Positions 14,785 through 22,846 of a stretch of 27,175 nt of DNA are shown here, piece after piece; position 1 is the stretch's first letter, and every line of letters starts with the position of its first letter. Origin of the DNA: Caldimicrobium thiodismutans (lineage in GTDB: Bacteria > Desulfobacterota > Thermodesulfobacteria > Thermodesulfobacteriales > Thermodesulfobacteriaceae); NCBI GenBank assembly GCA_002877875.1, contig PNIE01000053.1, positions 1 through 27,175 on the forward strand, in the 5' to 3' direction. A program made the translations under genes and the position numbers. Under the pieces are notes generated by a model. The model made no database searches, was not told where the DNA came from, and saw only the letters and a program-made list of their open reading frames with translations.

Positions 14785-15671
14785 TTTAACTCTTCATATT
14801 TGGCAAGAAGAGTAAGAATTTTAAGTTTTTGAGCCTCGCCACTTTTTGGAGGAATAACCTTCCCATCTATTTTCAAACCAAAAGGATAGCCCCTTTCATA
14901 AGCCTTAAGAATAAGGTAAGTAGCACAAGATAGTTTATCCTCAAGGTCCTGTAAAGGCAATTTTTGGAGCTCAATCATGAGGACAGGGCTTTCTTCTTCG
15001 CTAAAAAGCTTTCTTTTTAAGACTTCCCACTTGGCAAAGGCCTTCCAAGAAATAAGTTTTTTGGGGATTCCTGCTCTATAGTCAGACAAACCCTGAAATT
15101 CAGAAAAGCCCTCCAGATTCCTCGGTAATTTTTCTCCTTTTCTTTGAAGATCTTCAGAAAAGAATTGACACCGCTTGGGCTCAGGAAAAACTATAAAGGA
15201 AATTTTCATCCTAAGTCTTAAAAACCTCCTAAAAAAGGACACTGGAAAGGGGGAAGAGATCTCAACTTCATAAATTTGGTTTTCTCCTCTTTTTTCTGGA
15301 AAGAACTCAAGAATAAATTCTCTTTGTTTTTTTAAGAAAGGAACCTTTTTAATAAGTTCTTTGTTTTTTTCTGAAGGGGAGAACTTAAATTTTAGGGTCA
15401 AAAGAAAGGAGGGAAGGGGACCTCTCTTTCTAAGGATAACTTTGATGAAGGTCCTTCTTCTAACATAGCCTTCCCTTGGTGGAATTACGTTCACTTCAAG
15501 GCCTTTTAGATTTAATTTGGCAAAAACCCCGGAAAGCCACATAAAGCTTAGGAGAAAAGATACGGCTACATAGAGGAGATTGTTGCCGGTGTTTACCGCT
15601 GAGATTCCAATAAAAATGGTAATTAAAGTATAAAAAATCCCTGCTTTAGAGATTTTAAGAGAAAGCCTCAC
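14781..15671 (-). CDS. DUF58 family membrane-anchored protein
   Basis: A 296-residue protein with two N-terminal hydrophobic segments (10-28 and 31-52) and a soluble remainder. The family signature lies at about 196-211: SDYRAG followed by SWKAFAKWEVL, the usual D-YR-G-----IxWKA--R pattern. DUF58 proteins resemble von Willebrand-type domains and usually sit between a MoxR AAA+ ATPase and a transglutaminase, as a chaperone-like pair of unknown target. Here the transglutaminase follows with a 4-nt overlap but no MoxR gene precedes. The start is GTG behind an AAAGGAGGGG ribosome binding site, 8 nt away. Confidence 0.87.
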   Translation of the reverse strand: MRLSLKISKAGIFYTLITIFIGISAVNTGNNLLYVAVSFLLSFMWLSGVFAKLNLKGLEVNVIPPREGYVRRRTFIKVILRKRGPLPSFLLTLKFKFSPSEKNKELIKKVPFLKKQREFILEFFPEKRGENQIYEVEISSPFPVSFFRRFLRLRMKISFIVFPEPKRCQFFSEDLQRKGEKLPRNLEGFSEFQGLSDYRAGIPKKLISWKAFAKWEVLKRKLFSEEESPVLMIELQKLPLQDLEDKLSCATYLILKAYERGYPFGLKIDGKVIPPKSGEAQKLKILTLLAKYEELK

Positions 15672-16024
15672 TTCTAAACCCCTCCTTTGTGCCTCATCTC
15701 AAACATAAGATTTTTAGCCTCTCTAAGGACCATGAGTTTCTCTTTCATAGAAACACTTCTCTTAAGAAGGTTAATTTTACATTTATTTTTTTGTCTTTTT
15801 ATCTGCGAAAATTTAATACCTTTCCTTTGGAATATCAAAATACTTATACTTTTTTTCTCTCTTTTTACTCCTTCTATTACCTCTTCTCGTAAAAAGCTTT
15901 TCAAAGGAGGTTGCTGAATTTTTGAGGAAATTTTTTAACAGGGCAATTGGTAAGCTTGTCTTTAAAGCCTTTGTTAATTATAATATTTTAAAAAAAATTA
16001 CTAAAATAACTAAGGAGGAAAAGA
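15672..16024. other. Gene-poor divergent intergenic region (DUF58 / cytochrome c)
   Basis: About 350 nt without a convincing gene. It holds the DUF58 ribosome binding site, the cytochrome promoter (15956-15984) and its ribosome binding site. Long open frames exist on both strands (for example minus 15904-15674), but they are low-complexity, begin at TTG and lack ribosome binding sites. A 36-codon frame (15922-16032) behind AAAGGAGGT is discussed under findings. No clear promoter for the minus-strand operon was found, although the TATAAT at 15979-15984 reads almost symmetrically and could serve both strands. Confidence 0.5.
15956..15984 (+). promoter_or_regulatory. Promoter of the cytochrome c operon
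   Basis: A -35 box TTGTCT (15956-15961) and a perfect -10 box TATAAT (15979-15984) are 17 nt apart. The expected start near 15991 gives a leader of about 34 nt carrying the strong AAGGAGG ribosome binding site (16012-16018). Confidence 0.7.
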
Positions 16025-16342
16025 ATGATTAAATGGTTTTTAAGTGTTTTGGTTCTTATTTTTTTACCTTTAAGTGCTTATGCTGTCACAGGAGAGGATA
16101 TTTTTAAAAGTAAAGGATGCAGTGGGTGCCACAGCAAGAGCTTTGATTCCTTTGCCCCCTCTTTAAGCACTATCTCTAAAAGCTATTATAATAAAAAAGA
16201 AGACCTTAAGGCTTTTTTACGCGGTAATAAACCAGGATTAATTAAAGGAGAACCAAAGACTATGAAGGGTTTCATTAACTTAACTAAAAAACTCAATGAT
16301 TCTGAGCTTGAAGCTCTGGTAACATATCTTCTCTCATTTTAA
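16025..16342 (+). CDS. Small monohaem c-type cytochrome (class I)
   Basis: A 105-residue periplasmic cytochrome. Residues 1-20 are a Sec signal peptide ending in SAYA. The mature protein has one haem-binding motif, GCSGCH (Cys32, Cys35, His36), and Met80 is the likely sixth ligand, in KTMKGF. The C-terminal helix LNDSELEALVTYLLSF is the usual final helix of c551/c553-type cytochromes. It probably shuttles electrons between periplasmic or membrane redox partners. It has its own promoter and an excellent ribosome binding site, and it leads an operon whose other genes are not obviously redox-related, so its partner is not identifiable here. Confidence 0.92.
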   Translation: MIKWFLSVLVLIFLPLSAYAVTGEDIFKSKGCSGCHSKSFDSFAPSLSTISKSYYNKKEDLKAFLRGNKPGLIKGEPKTMKGFINLTKKLNDSELEALVTYLLSF

Positions 16343-16348
16343 ATTTTT

Positions 16349-17644
16349 GTGATTTACGAAGATTTATTAGTTCTTTGGCTTGCTTATCTTTTATGGAAAT
16401 TATCTCCTCCTTTAGACTGGAACTTCCCTTTTTGGTTAAAATTTATACTTTTTTTCACTAAGGAAATCTTTTTTAATTTTACCCTGCTTCTCTTACGAAG
16501 AAAAGTTTTACAATGGAGTTTTTCTAAGAGCCTTTTTTTTGAAAGAATTTTTACTTTATTAGCCTTTTTGTTTTTTTCTTTAGATCTTCTTTTTTTTGAT
16601 TTTAAAAAGTTTTTTGCACCCTATTATTTCTCTGATTTCTTAATTATATTTTGGTTTTTGCATTATTATTTCATATTAAAACTCGTTTTTTATCGTTTAC
16701 ATATTGAATATTTCCGAATATTACTCGGATTGTATCTTCCCTTTTTTATTTTTATTTTGGCTGATGAGATTTTTGATCTCTTTAAAATCCAGTTTCCTGG
16801 ACAGATTATTCTGCTTCTAATAGTTATTTTTGCTTTGTCACCCTATCTGGTGATTAAAATATGGCCTGTTAAGAGAGTTCCTGAAGGCTATTTAAGAGAC
16901 CTTATTTCGGACTTTTTTAAGAGGTTAAATCTTAAGATACGAGATTATTTAATCTTACCAAGGCTTGGGGCTAAATTTTATACAGCTGGAATTCTTGGAT
17001 TTATTCCCCCTTTTAGATACCTCTTTTTTTCAGAGGGATTGTTAGAGCTTGTTTCTCCTGAAGAGGTTCTTGGAATCCTTGCTCACGAGGCAGGACATCT
17101 TAAGAAAAAACACGGTTTTTGGCTTTTCCTTTTACTTCTTACTTTTCCGCTATCCTTTTTGAATTTCGTTTACCTATTCTTTCTTTTGTTTAGTCTCTTT
17201 TTTGAAACTCCCGAAGAGGTAGTTTCCTTTCTGAAAGGCCCTTATGGAATTTACTTTGAACTTAGCTTTGGTCTTTTTCTTTTTGGTTTTTCCATCTTTT
17301 TCTTTAGGGTAATTTTAGCTTATATCTTGAGATCTCTTGAGAGAGAGGCGGATCTCTATGCCCTTTATCTTCTTGGAGATCCTTTACCCCTAATTTCTGC
17401 CCTCTACAAAATTGGTGAGATAACAGGACAACTCTATCGCAAGTCCTGGCACCATTATGGTCTCTACGAGAGAATTCAATATCTAAAATATGCCTACCAA
17501 CACTCACAGGTTATTAAAAAACACTCTTTAAAATTGAGAAGGATCTTGCTTTTTTGGATTTTGCTAAATCTTATCTTGATTTCTCTATTTACCTATTTAG
17601 GAGCAGATATTTTAGAGCAGGTCTTGAAAATTTTTACAGCTTGA
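16349..17644 (+). CDS. M48-family integral membrane metalloprotease
   Basis: A 431-residue, Phe/Leu-rich membrane protein with about eight hydrophobic segments, five of them before residue 170. The zinc motif HEAGH (246-250) and the downstream Glu ligand in EREAD (331-335) identify the M48 (Ste24/HtpX/BlaR1-like) family. The domain order, long membrane N-terminus then catalytic core with a hydrophobic hairpin (257-285), resembles Ste24-type or HtpX quality-control proteases. The final hydrophobic segment is near 405-425. The start is GTG, 6 nt after the cytochrome stop, without a Shine-Dalgarno, so it probably depends on coupling. Substrate unknown; an envelope quality-control role is inference. 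Confidence 0.87.
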   Translation: MIYEDLLVLWLAYLLWKLSPPLDWNFPFWLKFILFFTKEIFFNFTLLLLRRKVLQWSFSKSLFFERIFTLLAFLFFSLDLLFFDFKKFFAPYYFSDFLIIFWFLHYYFILKLVFYRLHIEYFRILLGLYLPFFIFILADEIFDLFKIQFPGQIILLLIVIFALSPYLVIKIWPVKRVPEGYLRDLISDFFKRLNLKIRDYLILPRLGAKFYTAGILGFIPPFRYLFFSEGLLELVSPEEVLGILAHEAGHLKKKHGFWLFLLLLTFPLSFLNFVYLFFLLFSLFFETPEEVVSFLKGPYGIYFELSFGLFLFGFSIFFFRVILAYILRSLEREADLYALYLLGDPLPLISALYKIGEITGQLYRKSWHHYGLYERIQYLKYAYQHSQVIKKHSLKLRRILLFWILLNLILISLFTYLGADILEQVLKIFTA

Positions 17645-17658
17645 GTAATTTACCAACT

Positions 17659-18462
17659 ATGCTAAAACCTCCTTATCAAAAATACGAAACCCTTTACATC
17701 TACGGCTTCAGAGAGGGGCATCCTGAATTAAGAAACCTTGAGGAGAAAGATCTTATTGGTTACTGGGAAGAGGATGGGATTGGAGTGCTTTTTTTTCATC
17801 AGCCCAAAGATGAGCTTGTTGAAGAGTTAATTAAAAAGTATAACCTCATTTTAGAGATCAAAGATAGTGTTCCATATTCTCAGTGGAATGAAAAAAGAGT
17901 TCCCCAACCTTTGGAGATTGGCCCTTTTAGGATTGCTCCCTTTTGGTATGAGGGTAAGTGGGATTTAATTTTTGATCCCAGTGTAGTCTTTGGAGAAGGA
18001 AGGCACCCTACCACTTTACTTATGCTCCTTGCAAGTTGGGATTTTTACCAAGAAAAAGGGCTTCCTCAAAGTGTGCTTGATCTTGGATGTGGATCAGGTA
18101 TTTTAACCCTCTTTTGGGCAAAGCTTTCTGCCAAAGTTAGAGCCCTGGATATTAATCCTCTCTGTGTTAGAGTCACCCGAAGAAATCTTGAGATGAATGG
18201 CCTAAGAGCCGAAGTTCTTGAAGGAGACGTTCGTAGCTTTAAAGACTTTTCCTCAGAACTAATTCTTGCCAATCTTTACAAAGGTCTTCTTTTGGAATTA
18301 TTTGAGAGAGAAGAATTCTTTTCTGCTAAATTTTATCTCCTTTCAGGTTTTACTATTGGGATGGAAGAGGAAATTAAAGCCGGCCTTAAGAATAAACCAG
18401 TAAGTCTTTATAGGAGATATGAAAGGGAAAACTGGGTCTGTTATTGGCTATGTCGGAGTTAA
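17659..18462 (+). CDS. prmA: Ribosomal protein L11 methyltransferase PrmA-like
   Basis: AdoMet-dependent methyltransferase that trimethylates ribosomal protein L11. The PrmA-specific FGEGRHPTT (111-119), motif I LDLGCGSGIL (140-149), the acidic loop ALDINPLCV and a catalytic-region ILANLYKGLLLEL are present, with a small N-terminal substrate-recognition domain (YETLYIYGF onward). The 267-residue length is slightly short for PrmA. Open reading extends upstream to 17554, but that would overlap the protease by 91 nt; ATG 17659, 14 nt after its stop, gives a normal N-terminus. A TTG at 17641 is an alternative. There is no clear ribosome binding site. PrmA-like enzymes can have other targets, but L11 is the default. 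Confidence 0.87.
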   Translation: MLKPPYQKYETLYIYGFREGHPELRNLEEKDLIGYWEEDGIGVLFFHQPKDELVEELIKKYNLILEIKDSVPYSQWNEKRVPQPLEIGPFRIAPFWYEGKWDLIFDPSVVFGEGRHPTTLLMLLASWDFYQEKGLPQSVLDLGCGSGILTLFWAKLSAKVRALDINPLCVRVTRRNLEMNGLRAEVLEGDVRSFKDFSSELILANLYKGLLLELFEREEFFSAKFYLLSGFTIGMEEEIKAGLKNKPVSLYRRYERENWVCYWLCRS

Positions 18463-19223
18463 TTTTAACCGTTGATATTGGTAATACCACAACCACCTGC
18501 GGTGTCTATGACGAAAAGGGACTTATAAAGGCACTTTTTAGGTTCAAAACAGAAAAGCAAGTCTCTTCAGAGGAGTTATTTCTCAAAGTCTCCCAATTTC
18601 TAAGTCTCTTTAAAATTAAATCACAGGATATTAAGGGCTTAAGTCTTTCCTGTGTAGTTCCTCCTCTTGAAGGGCTTTGGGTTGAGGTAGGAAGAAGATG
18701 GTTTTTAAGGGAGGTAGTGGTTGCCTCCTCTGAGACAATAAAGATACCTATTGATTTATTGTATCCTGGAGAAGTTGGGGCAGATCGTTTGGCTAATGCT
18801 CTGGGAGGCTGGGAGAAATACCGCACAGCTCTTATCATTGTTGATTTTGGAACAGCCATTACCTTTGATTGTCTCTCTGATAAGGGGGTTTATCTGGGGG
18901 GTGCAATTGCTCCGGGAATTTTCCTCTCTATGGAGGCCCTTTTTAGGGGAACTGCCAAATTGCCTCGCATTGACCTTTCTAAGCCTCCAGAAAAAGCCAT
19001 TGGGAAAGACACAGTATCTGCTCTAAAAAGTGGGCTTTTGTTCGGCTTTGCAGGCCTTACCGATTCTCTCATAGAAAAACTCTCTGAGGAAATGCCTTTT
19101 AAACCAAAGGTTATTGCCACAGGTGGGCTTGCCCCTATCATTTTCCCCCTCACTAAAAATATTGAAAAAATCGACCCTACCCTTACTTTAGATGGACTCT
19201 TCTATTTATGGAAGAATCGATAA
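18450..19223 (+). CDS. coaX: Type III pantothenate kinase
   Basis: First step of coenzyme A synthesis: phosphorylates pantothenate. The ASKHA-fold motifs are clear: LTVDIGNTTTT (6-16, phosphate-binding with Asp9), PGEVGADRLANA (106-117, with Asp112), IIVDFGTAIT (129-138, Asp132) and GGAIAPGI (150-157). The 257-residue length is normal. ATG 18450 is chosen over a TTG two codons earlier; it overlaps prmA by 13 nt. Type III enzymes usually need a monovalent cation and are not feedback-inhibited by CoA (family knowledge). Its end overlaps the ldcA start by 16 nt. Confidence 0.94.
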   Translation: MSELILTVDIGNTTTTCGVYDEKGLIKALFRFKTEKQVSSEELFLKVSQFLSLFKIKSQDIKGLSLSCVVPPLEGLWVEVGRRWFLREVVVASSETIKIPIDLLYPGEVGADRLANALGGWEKYRTALIIVDFGTAITFDCLSDKGVYLGGAIAPGIFLSMEALFRGTAKLPRIDLSKPPEKAIGKDTVSALKSGLLFGFAGLTDSLIEKLSEEMPFKPKVIATGGLAPIIFPLTKNIEKIDPTLTLDGLFYLWKNR

Positions 19224-20074
19224 AAATTGCTATCATTCAGCCTTCAAGTCCCCCAGAGAAAGAGGCCTTTGAAAAGGGACTTTCCATCCTTAGAAAGGAG
19301 GGTTTTTTTGTACGGAATTTTGTGGACTTCAGAGAGGATCCCCCTTCTCATAAAGCCATCTTACTCTTTGAAATAATGACCTCTGGGCTTTTCACTCATC
19401 TTTGGGCAGCTCGGGGTGGAGCTGGGGCTATAAAACTTCTACCCTATTTTGACGAACTTTTTAAGGCTTCAAGTCTAAACCCTCCCCTACCTCAGCTCAT
19501 AGGCTTTTCTGACATTACAACGCTTCATATCTATTTCTATAAAAAATTTGGAAAAAGAGGCCTTCATGCTCCAATGATTGTTAATCTGGCCACTTTGAAA
19601 GCAAACTCCCTTAAAAGAACCTTAGAATTTATCCAAGGGAGGCCTACTTCTTATAAGCTAAAGGGAAAACCCTTTAGAGTGGGTGAGTCCCAAGGGGTGC
19701 TTCTTGGAGGGAATCTCCTAACCCTTTCCTCTTTGTGTGGAACTCCCTATTTTTTTGAAGAAAAAGAGTTAATTCTCTTTATAGAAGAAACGAATGAACC
19801 TCTCTATCGAGTTGAAAGGGCCTTTTTGCAGATTCTTTTCAGCTTACCAAAGGGATCTCTAAAGGGTCTTATACTTGGAAATATGGGGAAGGTAAATTCC
19901 TACGAATTTTTAAAGAGGATTTCAGAATTTTTACCTGAGGAAATACCTATAGGCTATGCCTTTCCTTTTGGGCATACAGCTAACAATAATCCTCTTCTTA
20001 TAGGCTCTAAAGTCAAAATGCAGGTTACCGAAAAAAGAGCTGAACTTCTCTTTATAGATATCTTAAGGCCCTAA
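19208..20074 (+). CDS. ldcA: LD-carboxypeptidase (peptidase S66, LdcA-like)
   Basis: Cytosolic serine peptidase that removes the terminal D-Ala from murein tetrapeptides during peptidoglycan recycling. The S66 triad is visible: Ser101 in LIGFSDITTL, Glu193 in LFIEETNEPLY and His256 in PFGHTANNNPLLIG. The RGG-G motif (69-74) before the nucleophile is also typical. Length, 288 residues, fits, and no signal peptide is present. It would work with the NagZ-like enzyme in muropeptide recycling, although the two genes are far apart here. The start ATG lies inside coaX, and the 3' end overlaps the convergent GT9 gene by 23 nt. Confidence 0.92.
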   Translation: MEESIKIAIIQPSSPPEKEAFEKGLSILRKEGFFVRNFVDFREDPPSHKAILLFEIMTSGLFTHLWAARGGAGAIKLLPYFDELFKASSLNPPLPQLIGFSDITTLHIYFYKKFGKRGLHAPMIVNLATLKANSLKRTLEFIQGRPTSYKLKGKPFRVGESQGVLLGGNLLTLSSLCGTPYFFEEKELILFIEETNEPLYRVERAFLQILFSLPKGSLKGLILGNMGKVNSYEFLKRISEFLPEEIPIGYAFPFGHTANNNPLLIGSKVKMQVTEKRAELLFIDILRP

Positions 20075-20858
20075 GAAAGAGCTTAAAGAGGATTTCTGGG
20101 TCAAGACAGGGCCTTTCTTTACAGACCTTTGGGAAGCATGGCCTGCAAGCGAGAGGTCTCTTTATGAGGTGAATTCTTTTTCCTATAGGTCGAAAGATTA
20201 TTTCATCGCTTGGTCCAAAAAAAACTAAGGTCTTTAAGCCAAGATAGGAGGCCAGATGGGAAATACCGCTATCATTACCCACAAAAAGGGAGGCTTCCTT
20301 TAAAAACTTTGCTATTTCAAGGATATCGGTTGAATAAAAAAGCTTGGGTTTTAACCCTAAAAGCCACTCTTCAGCCTCTCCTGCTAAATAAATCACCTTG
20401 AAACCAAGCCTTTCAAGAAAATTTTCTATTCTTTCAAAGAGTTCAAAGGGTGGATTTTTTTTAGATGAGCCAGAGCCTGGATGAAGAATTGCAAGATCAG
20501 GCTTTTTTCTCTGAAAGAGGGGAAAAGGAAGAGTAAGAGAAAAATTCCTCGGTAAGCCAAGTGTTTTTAGATAGTAGATGGGAAGCCAGATCCTTTTTTT
20601 AGGGAAAGGATTTAAATTTCCCTCTGTTGAAATAATAACTTTTTTATCAAATTTTTCCAAAGAAAGAGATAAAAAGAATTCGCTACTTATGATTTGGTCA
20701 GTAAGACCTGACAATTTAGCTAATTGAAGATATTCAAGATTTCCACAAAAGGTAACCTCATAACCAAGTTTTTTAAAAATTTCAGCCACTGGAAAGGTTA
20801 AAAGGGTATCTCCAAGGGCGCCTCTTCGATAAATTAAAACTTTTTTTAATTGGCTCAT
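20052..20858 (-). CDS. Glycosyltransferase family 9 (heptosyltransferase-like)
   Basis: GT-B fold enzyme of the ADP-heptose:LPS heptosyltransferase family, adding a sugar to the LPS core or a related glycan at the cytosolic face. Motifs: the N-terminal IYRRGALGDTLLTFP (9-23), the central ILHPGSGSSKKNPP and the nucleotide-sugar-binding FVGNDSGISHLAS followed by FFGPSD. Four cysteines near the C-terminus (ACRPC ... VCKERPC) follow the spacing seen in many GT9 proteins. At 268 residues it is shorter than WaaF or WaaC (about 320-350), so the N-domain is compact. The donor sugar cannot be read from the sequence. It is a single-gene unit divergent from the DegT gene. Confidence 0.88.
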   Translation of the reverse strand: MSQLKKVLIYRRGALGDTLLTFPVAEIFKKLGYEVTFCGNLEYLQLAKLSGLTDQIISSEFFLSLSLEKFDKKVIISTEGNLNPFPKKRIWLPIYYLKTLGLPRNFSLTLPFPLFQRKKPDLAILHPGSGSSKKNPPFELFERIENFLERLGFKVIYLAGEAEEWLLGLKPKLFYSTDILEIAKFLKEASLFVGNDSGISHLASYLGLKTLVFFGPSDEIIFRPIGKRIHLIKRPLACRPCFPKVCKERPCLDPEILFKLFLRALRYL

Positions 20859-20860
20859 TC

Positions 20861-20878
20861 TTCTTGTATCTTCTTGTA
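20861..20878 (+). repeat. 10-nt-period direct repeat upstream of the DegT operon
   Basis: TTCTTGTA occurs at 20861-20868 and again at 20871-20878. The spacing is one DNA turn, and the second copy overlaps the -35 box. It lies just upstream of the divergent GT9 start. It may be an operator or chance in AT-rich DNA. Confidence 0.35.
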
Positions 20879-20902
20879 AAAGGGATTTTTATAAAATATA
20901 AT
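20874..20902 (+). promoter_or_regulatory. Promoter of the DegT operon
   Basis: A -35 box TTGTAA (20874-20879) and a perfect -10 TATAAT (20897-20902) are 17 nt apart. The leader would be about 34 nt and contains GAAGGA ahead of the ATG at 20943. Confidence 0.7.
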
Positions 20903-20942
20903 GCAAGGACATAAATTTTTTTAAAAGAGAAGGAAAAGAATT

Positions 20943-22070
20943 ATGGAAATACCCTTTTTGGATTTAAAGAGGGCTTATGCCAGATATGGAGAAGAAATAG
21001 AAAAGGCTGTTATTAAGGTTTTGAGAAAAGGCGTTTATCTTAATGGAGAAGAAACTAAGGCTTTGGAGAGGGAGTTAGCCTCCTATCTTGGAAGGAGGTA
21101 TGCTATCGGGGTATCTTCAGGCACTGAGGCTTTGTATTTGATTTTAAAGGCCCTTTCTCTTCCCAAGGGAAGTGCCATTTTGCTTCCCTCCTTTACTTTT
21201 GTTGCCACGGCAGAAGTGGTGGTAAGGGCAGGGTTAAGGCCTATTTTTGTAGATGTGGAAAGAGAAAGTGGGAATATGAGTCTTCCCTATCTTGAGAAGG
21301 CCTACGATGAGGCCAAAAAAAAGGGATACAAAGTATCAGGGGTTATAGTTGTAAGTATTTTTGGAATTCCAGCAAGGCTTGATGAAATTTCTGAATTTTG
21401 CAAAAATAAAGGGCTTTATTTGATTGAAGATATTTGTCAAGCCTTTGGTTCAGAACTTTCTGGCAGAAAGGTGGGAACCTTTGGAGTGGCCTCAGCTACC
21501 TCCTTTTATCCCACGAAAAACTTATCTGCCTGTGGGGATGCTGGTATGGTCTTTACTGATGATGAGAAGCTTGCCAAAAAAATAGAAGCTATGAAAGAGC
21601 ATGGGCAGACTAAACCCTATTACTATGAGTATCACGGAGTAAATGGAAGAATTGATGAAATTCAATGCGCAATTCTAAGGACTAAGTTCAAATACTTTGA
21701 GGAAGAGGGGAAATTAAGAGAAAATATAGCTAAGTTATATAGTGAAAACTTAAAGGATCTTTTTCCCATTGTGAAGTTATTACATAGTCCTCCTAATTCA
21801 AGGCCCCTTTTCTCTCTCTTCTCTATAAGAGTAAAAAAAAGAGATGAGCTTATGGATTTTTTGAAAAAGAGTGGAATTCAAACCAGAGTTTACTATCCTC
21901 AACCCCTTCACTTACAACCTATCTATAAAAGGTTTGGTTATAAAAGAGGAGCGCTTCCCGAAACAGAGGCCCTTTGTGAAGAAATCTTGAGCCTTCCCTT
22001 TTATCCCTACTTAAGAGAGGAAGAAGTTTGGGCTGTGATAGAAAAGATTAGAGAATTTTATAAAATTTAA
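20943..22070 (+). CDS. DegT/DnrJ/EryC1/StrS-family PLP aminotransferase
   Basis: A 375-residue sugar aminotransferase-family protein, probably converting a nucleotide-linked keto-sugar to an amino-sugar for surface glycans. Motifs: IPFLDLKR at the start, GVSSGTEALYL (56-66), LPSFTFVATAEVV (81-93), VSIFGIPARLDEI (137-149), IEDICQAFGS (161-170) and the PLP-binding Lys192 in FYPTKNLSACGDAG. The Lys is present, so it should be an aminotransferase rather than a dehydratase relative. No other sugar-nucleotide genes are beside it except the divergent GT9 enzyme. The exact sugar is unknown. Confidence 0.9.
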   Translation: MEIPFLDLKRAYARYGEEIEKAVIKVLRKGVYLNGEETKALERELASYLGRRYAIGVSSGTEALYLILKALSLPKGSAILLPSFTFVATAEVVVRAGLRPIFVDVERESGNMSLPYLEKAYDEAKKKGYKVSGVIVVSIFGIPARLDEISEFCKNKGLYLIEDICQAFGSELSGRKVGTFGVASATSFYPTKNLSACGDAGMVFTDDEKLAKKIEAMKEHGQTKPYYYEYHGVNGRIDEIQCAILRTKFKYFEEEGKLRENIAKLYSENLKDLFPIVKLLHSPPNSRPLFSLFSIRVKKRDELMDFLKKSGIQTRVYYPQPLHLQPIYKRFGYKRGALPETEALCEEILSLPFYPYLREEEVWAVIEKIREFYKI

Positions 22071-22072
22071 AG

Positions 22073-22843
22073 ATGAAAATAAGAGTCACTATTCCCTTTG
22101 AAGAGCTTTATAGTATCTATCTTCCCGAGGTAATAGAGAGGGGAATATCCCCTGAGATAACCCTTAAGGCTGATGCCCTTGATACCTTTGAAAGAAAAAT
22201 CTTTAGAGAGGTGGCTAACCTTTTGAAGAAAGAGGCGCTTTGTCCAACGATTCACTTACCTTTTATGGATTTGTCTCTTTCTGCTCTTGATCCGTGGATA
22301 AGAAAGGTTAGTCTCAAGAGACTTTTTCAAGGGATGGAAATAGCCTCACTCTTTGAACCAGAACTCTGCGTTTTTCACAGTGGTTATCACCCTGATTATC
22401 ATAGGGAACCTAAGGAGGAGTGGAGAAAGATTTTTATAGAAGAGAGTCTTCCCTTGATTCTTGATAAAGCCAGAGAATTTTCTCTTAGCCTTGCTTTAGA
22501 AAATGTCTTTGAGCCTTATCCTGAATTTATGAGGCCCATTTATGAGAGTTTTAAAGGAGAGCTTTTTTGGTGTTTTGATCCTGCCCATGCTCGAGTCTTT
22601 TCTGAAAGGGAAGAACTGTATTGGCTTGAAGTTTTATATCCCTATCTTTCAGAAATTCATTGTCATGATAATTTAGGTAAATGGGATGAGCACCTTCCTG
22701 TTGGACGAGGAATAATAAAATTTAAAGAGATCTTTCAATTTTTAAAAGAAAAGGATTTGAAACCCTCTTTAACTATCGAGGCTAAGAAGAGGGAAGATGC
22801 CCTACTATCTTTTCAAGCTTTAAAAAATTTTTTAGTTGATTAG
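22073..22843 (+). CDS. Xylose isomerase-like TIM-barrel protein
   Basis: A 256-residue protein of the sugar phosphate isomerase/epimerase (AP endonuclease 2) superfamily. Candidate metal ligands appear in the expected order: His61 (TIHLPF), His102 (VFHSGYH), Glu143 (LALENV), Asp169 and His172 (CFDPAH), His196-Cys-His198-Asp199 (IHCHDN), His207 and a late Glu in LTIEAK. The protein is soluble and cytosolic. The gene starts 2 nt after the DegT stop and ends 3 nt before the transglycosylase, so it is tightly coupled. Members act on sugars, inositols or DNA; I cannot tell which. A role in modifying the DegT product is only a suggestion. Confidence 0.8.
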   Translation: MKIRVTIPFEELYSIYLPEVIERGISPEITLKADALDTFERKIFREVANLLKKEALCPTIHLPFMDLSLSALDPWIRKVSLKRLFQGMEIASLFEPELCVFHSGYHPDYHREPKEEWRKIFIEESLPLILDKAREFSLSLALENVFEPYPEFMRPIYESFKGELFWCFDPAHARVFSEREELYWLEVLYPYLSEIHCHDNLGKWDEHLPVGRGIIKFKEIFQFLKEKDLKPSLTIEAKKREDALLSFQALKNFLVD

Positions 22844-22846
22844 CCT

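Noticed and set aside
15674..15904. 76-codon frame on the minus strand directly before DUF58
   Set aside because: It starts at TTG without a ribosome binding site, is low-complexity Lys-rich, and its last codons simply read through the DUF58 ribosome binding site (KGGV).
15687..15917. Hydrophobic plus-strand frames opposite the 76-codon frame
   Set aside because: They are T-rich antisense shadows with no start context and no family pattern. I also considered a frameshifted membrane gene joining them to the 15817-16032 frame, but nothing recognisable results.
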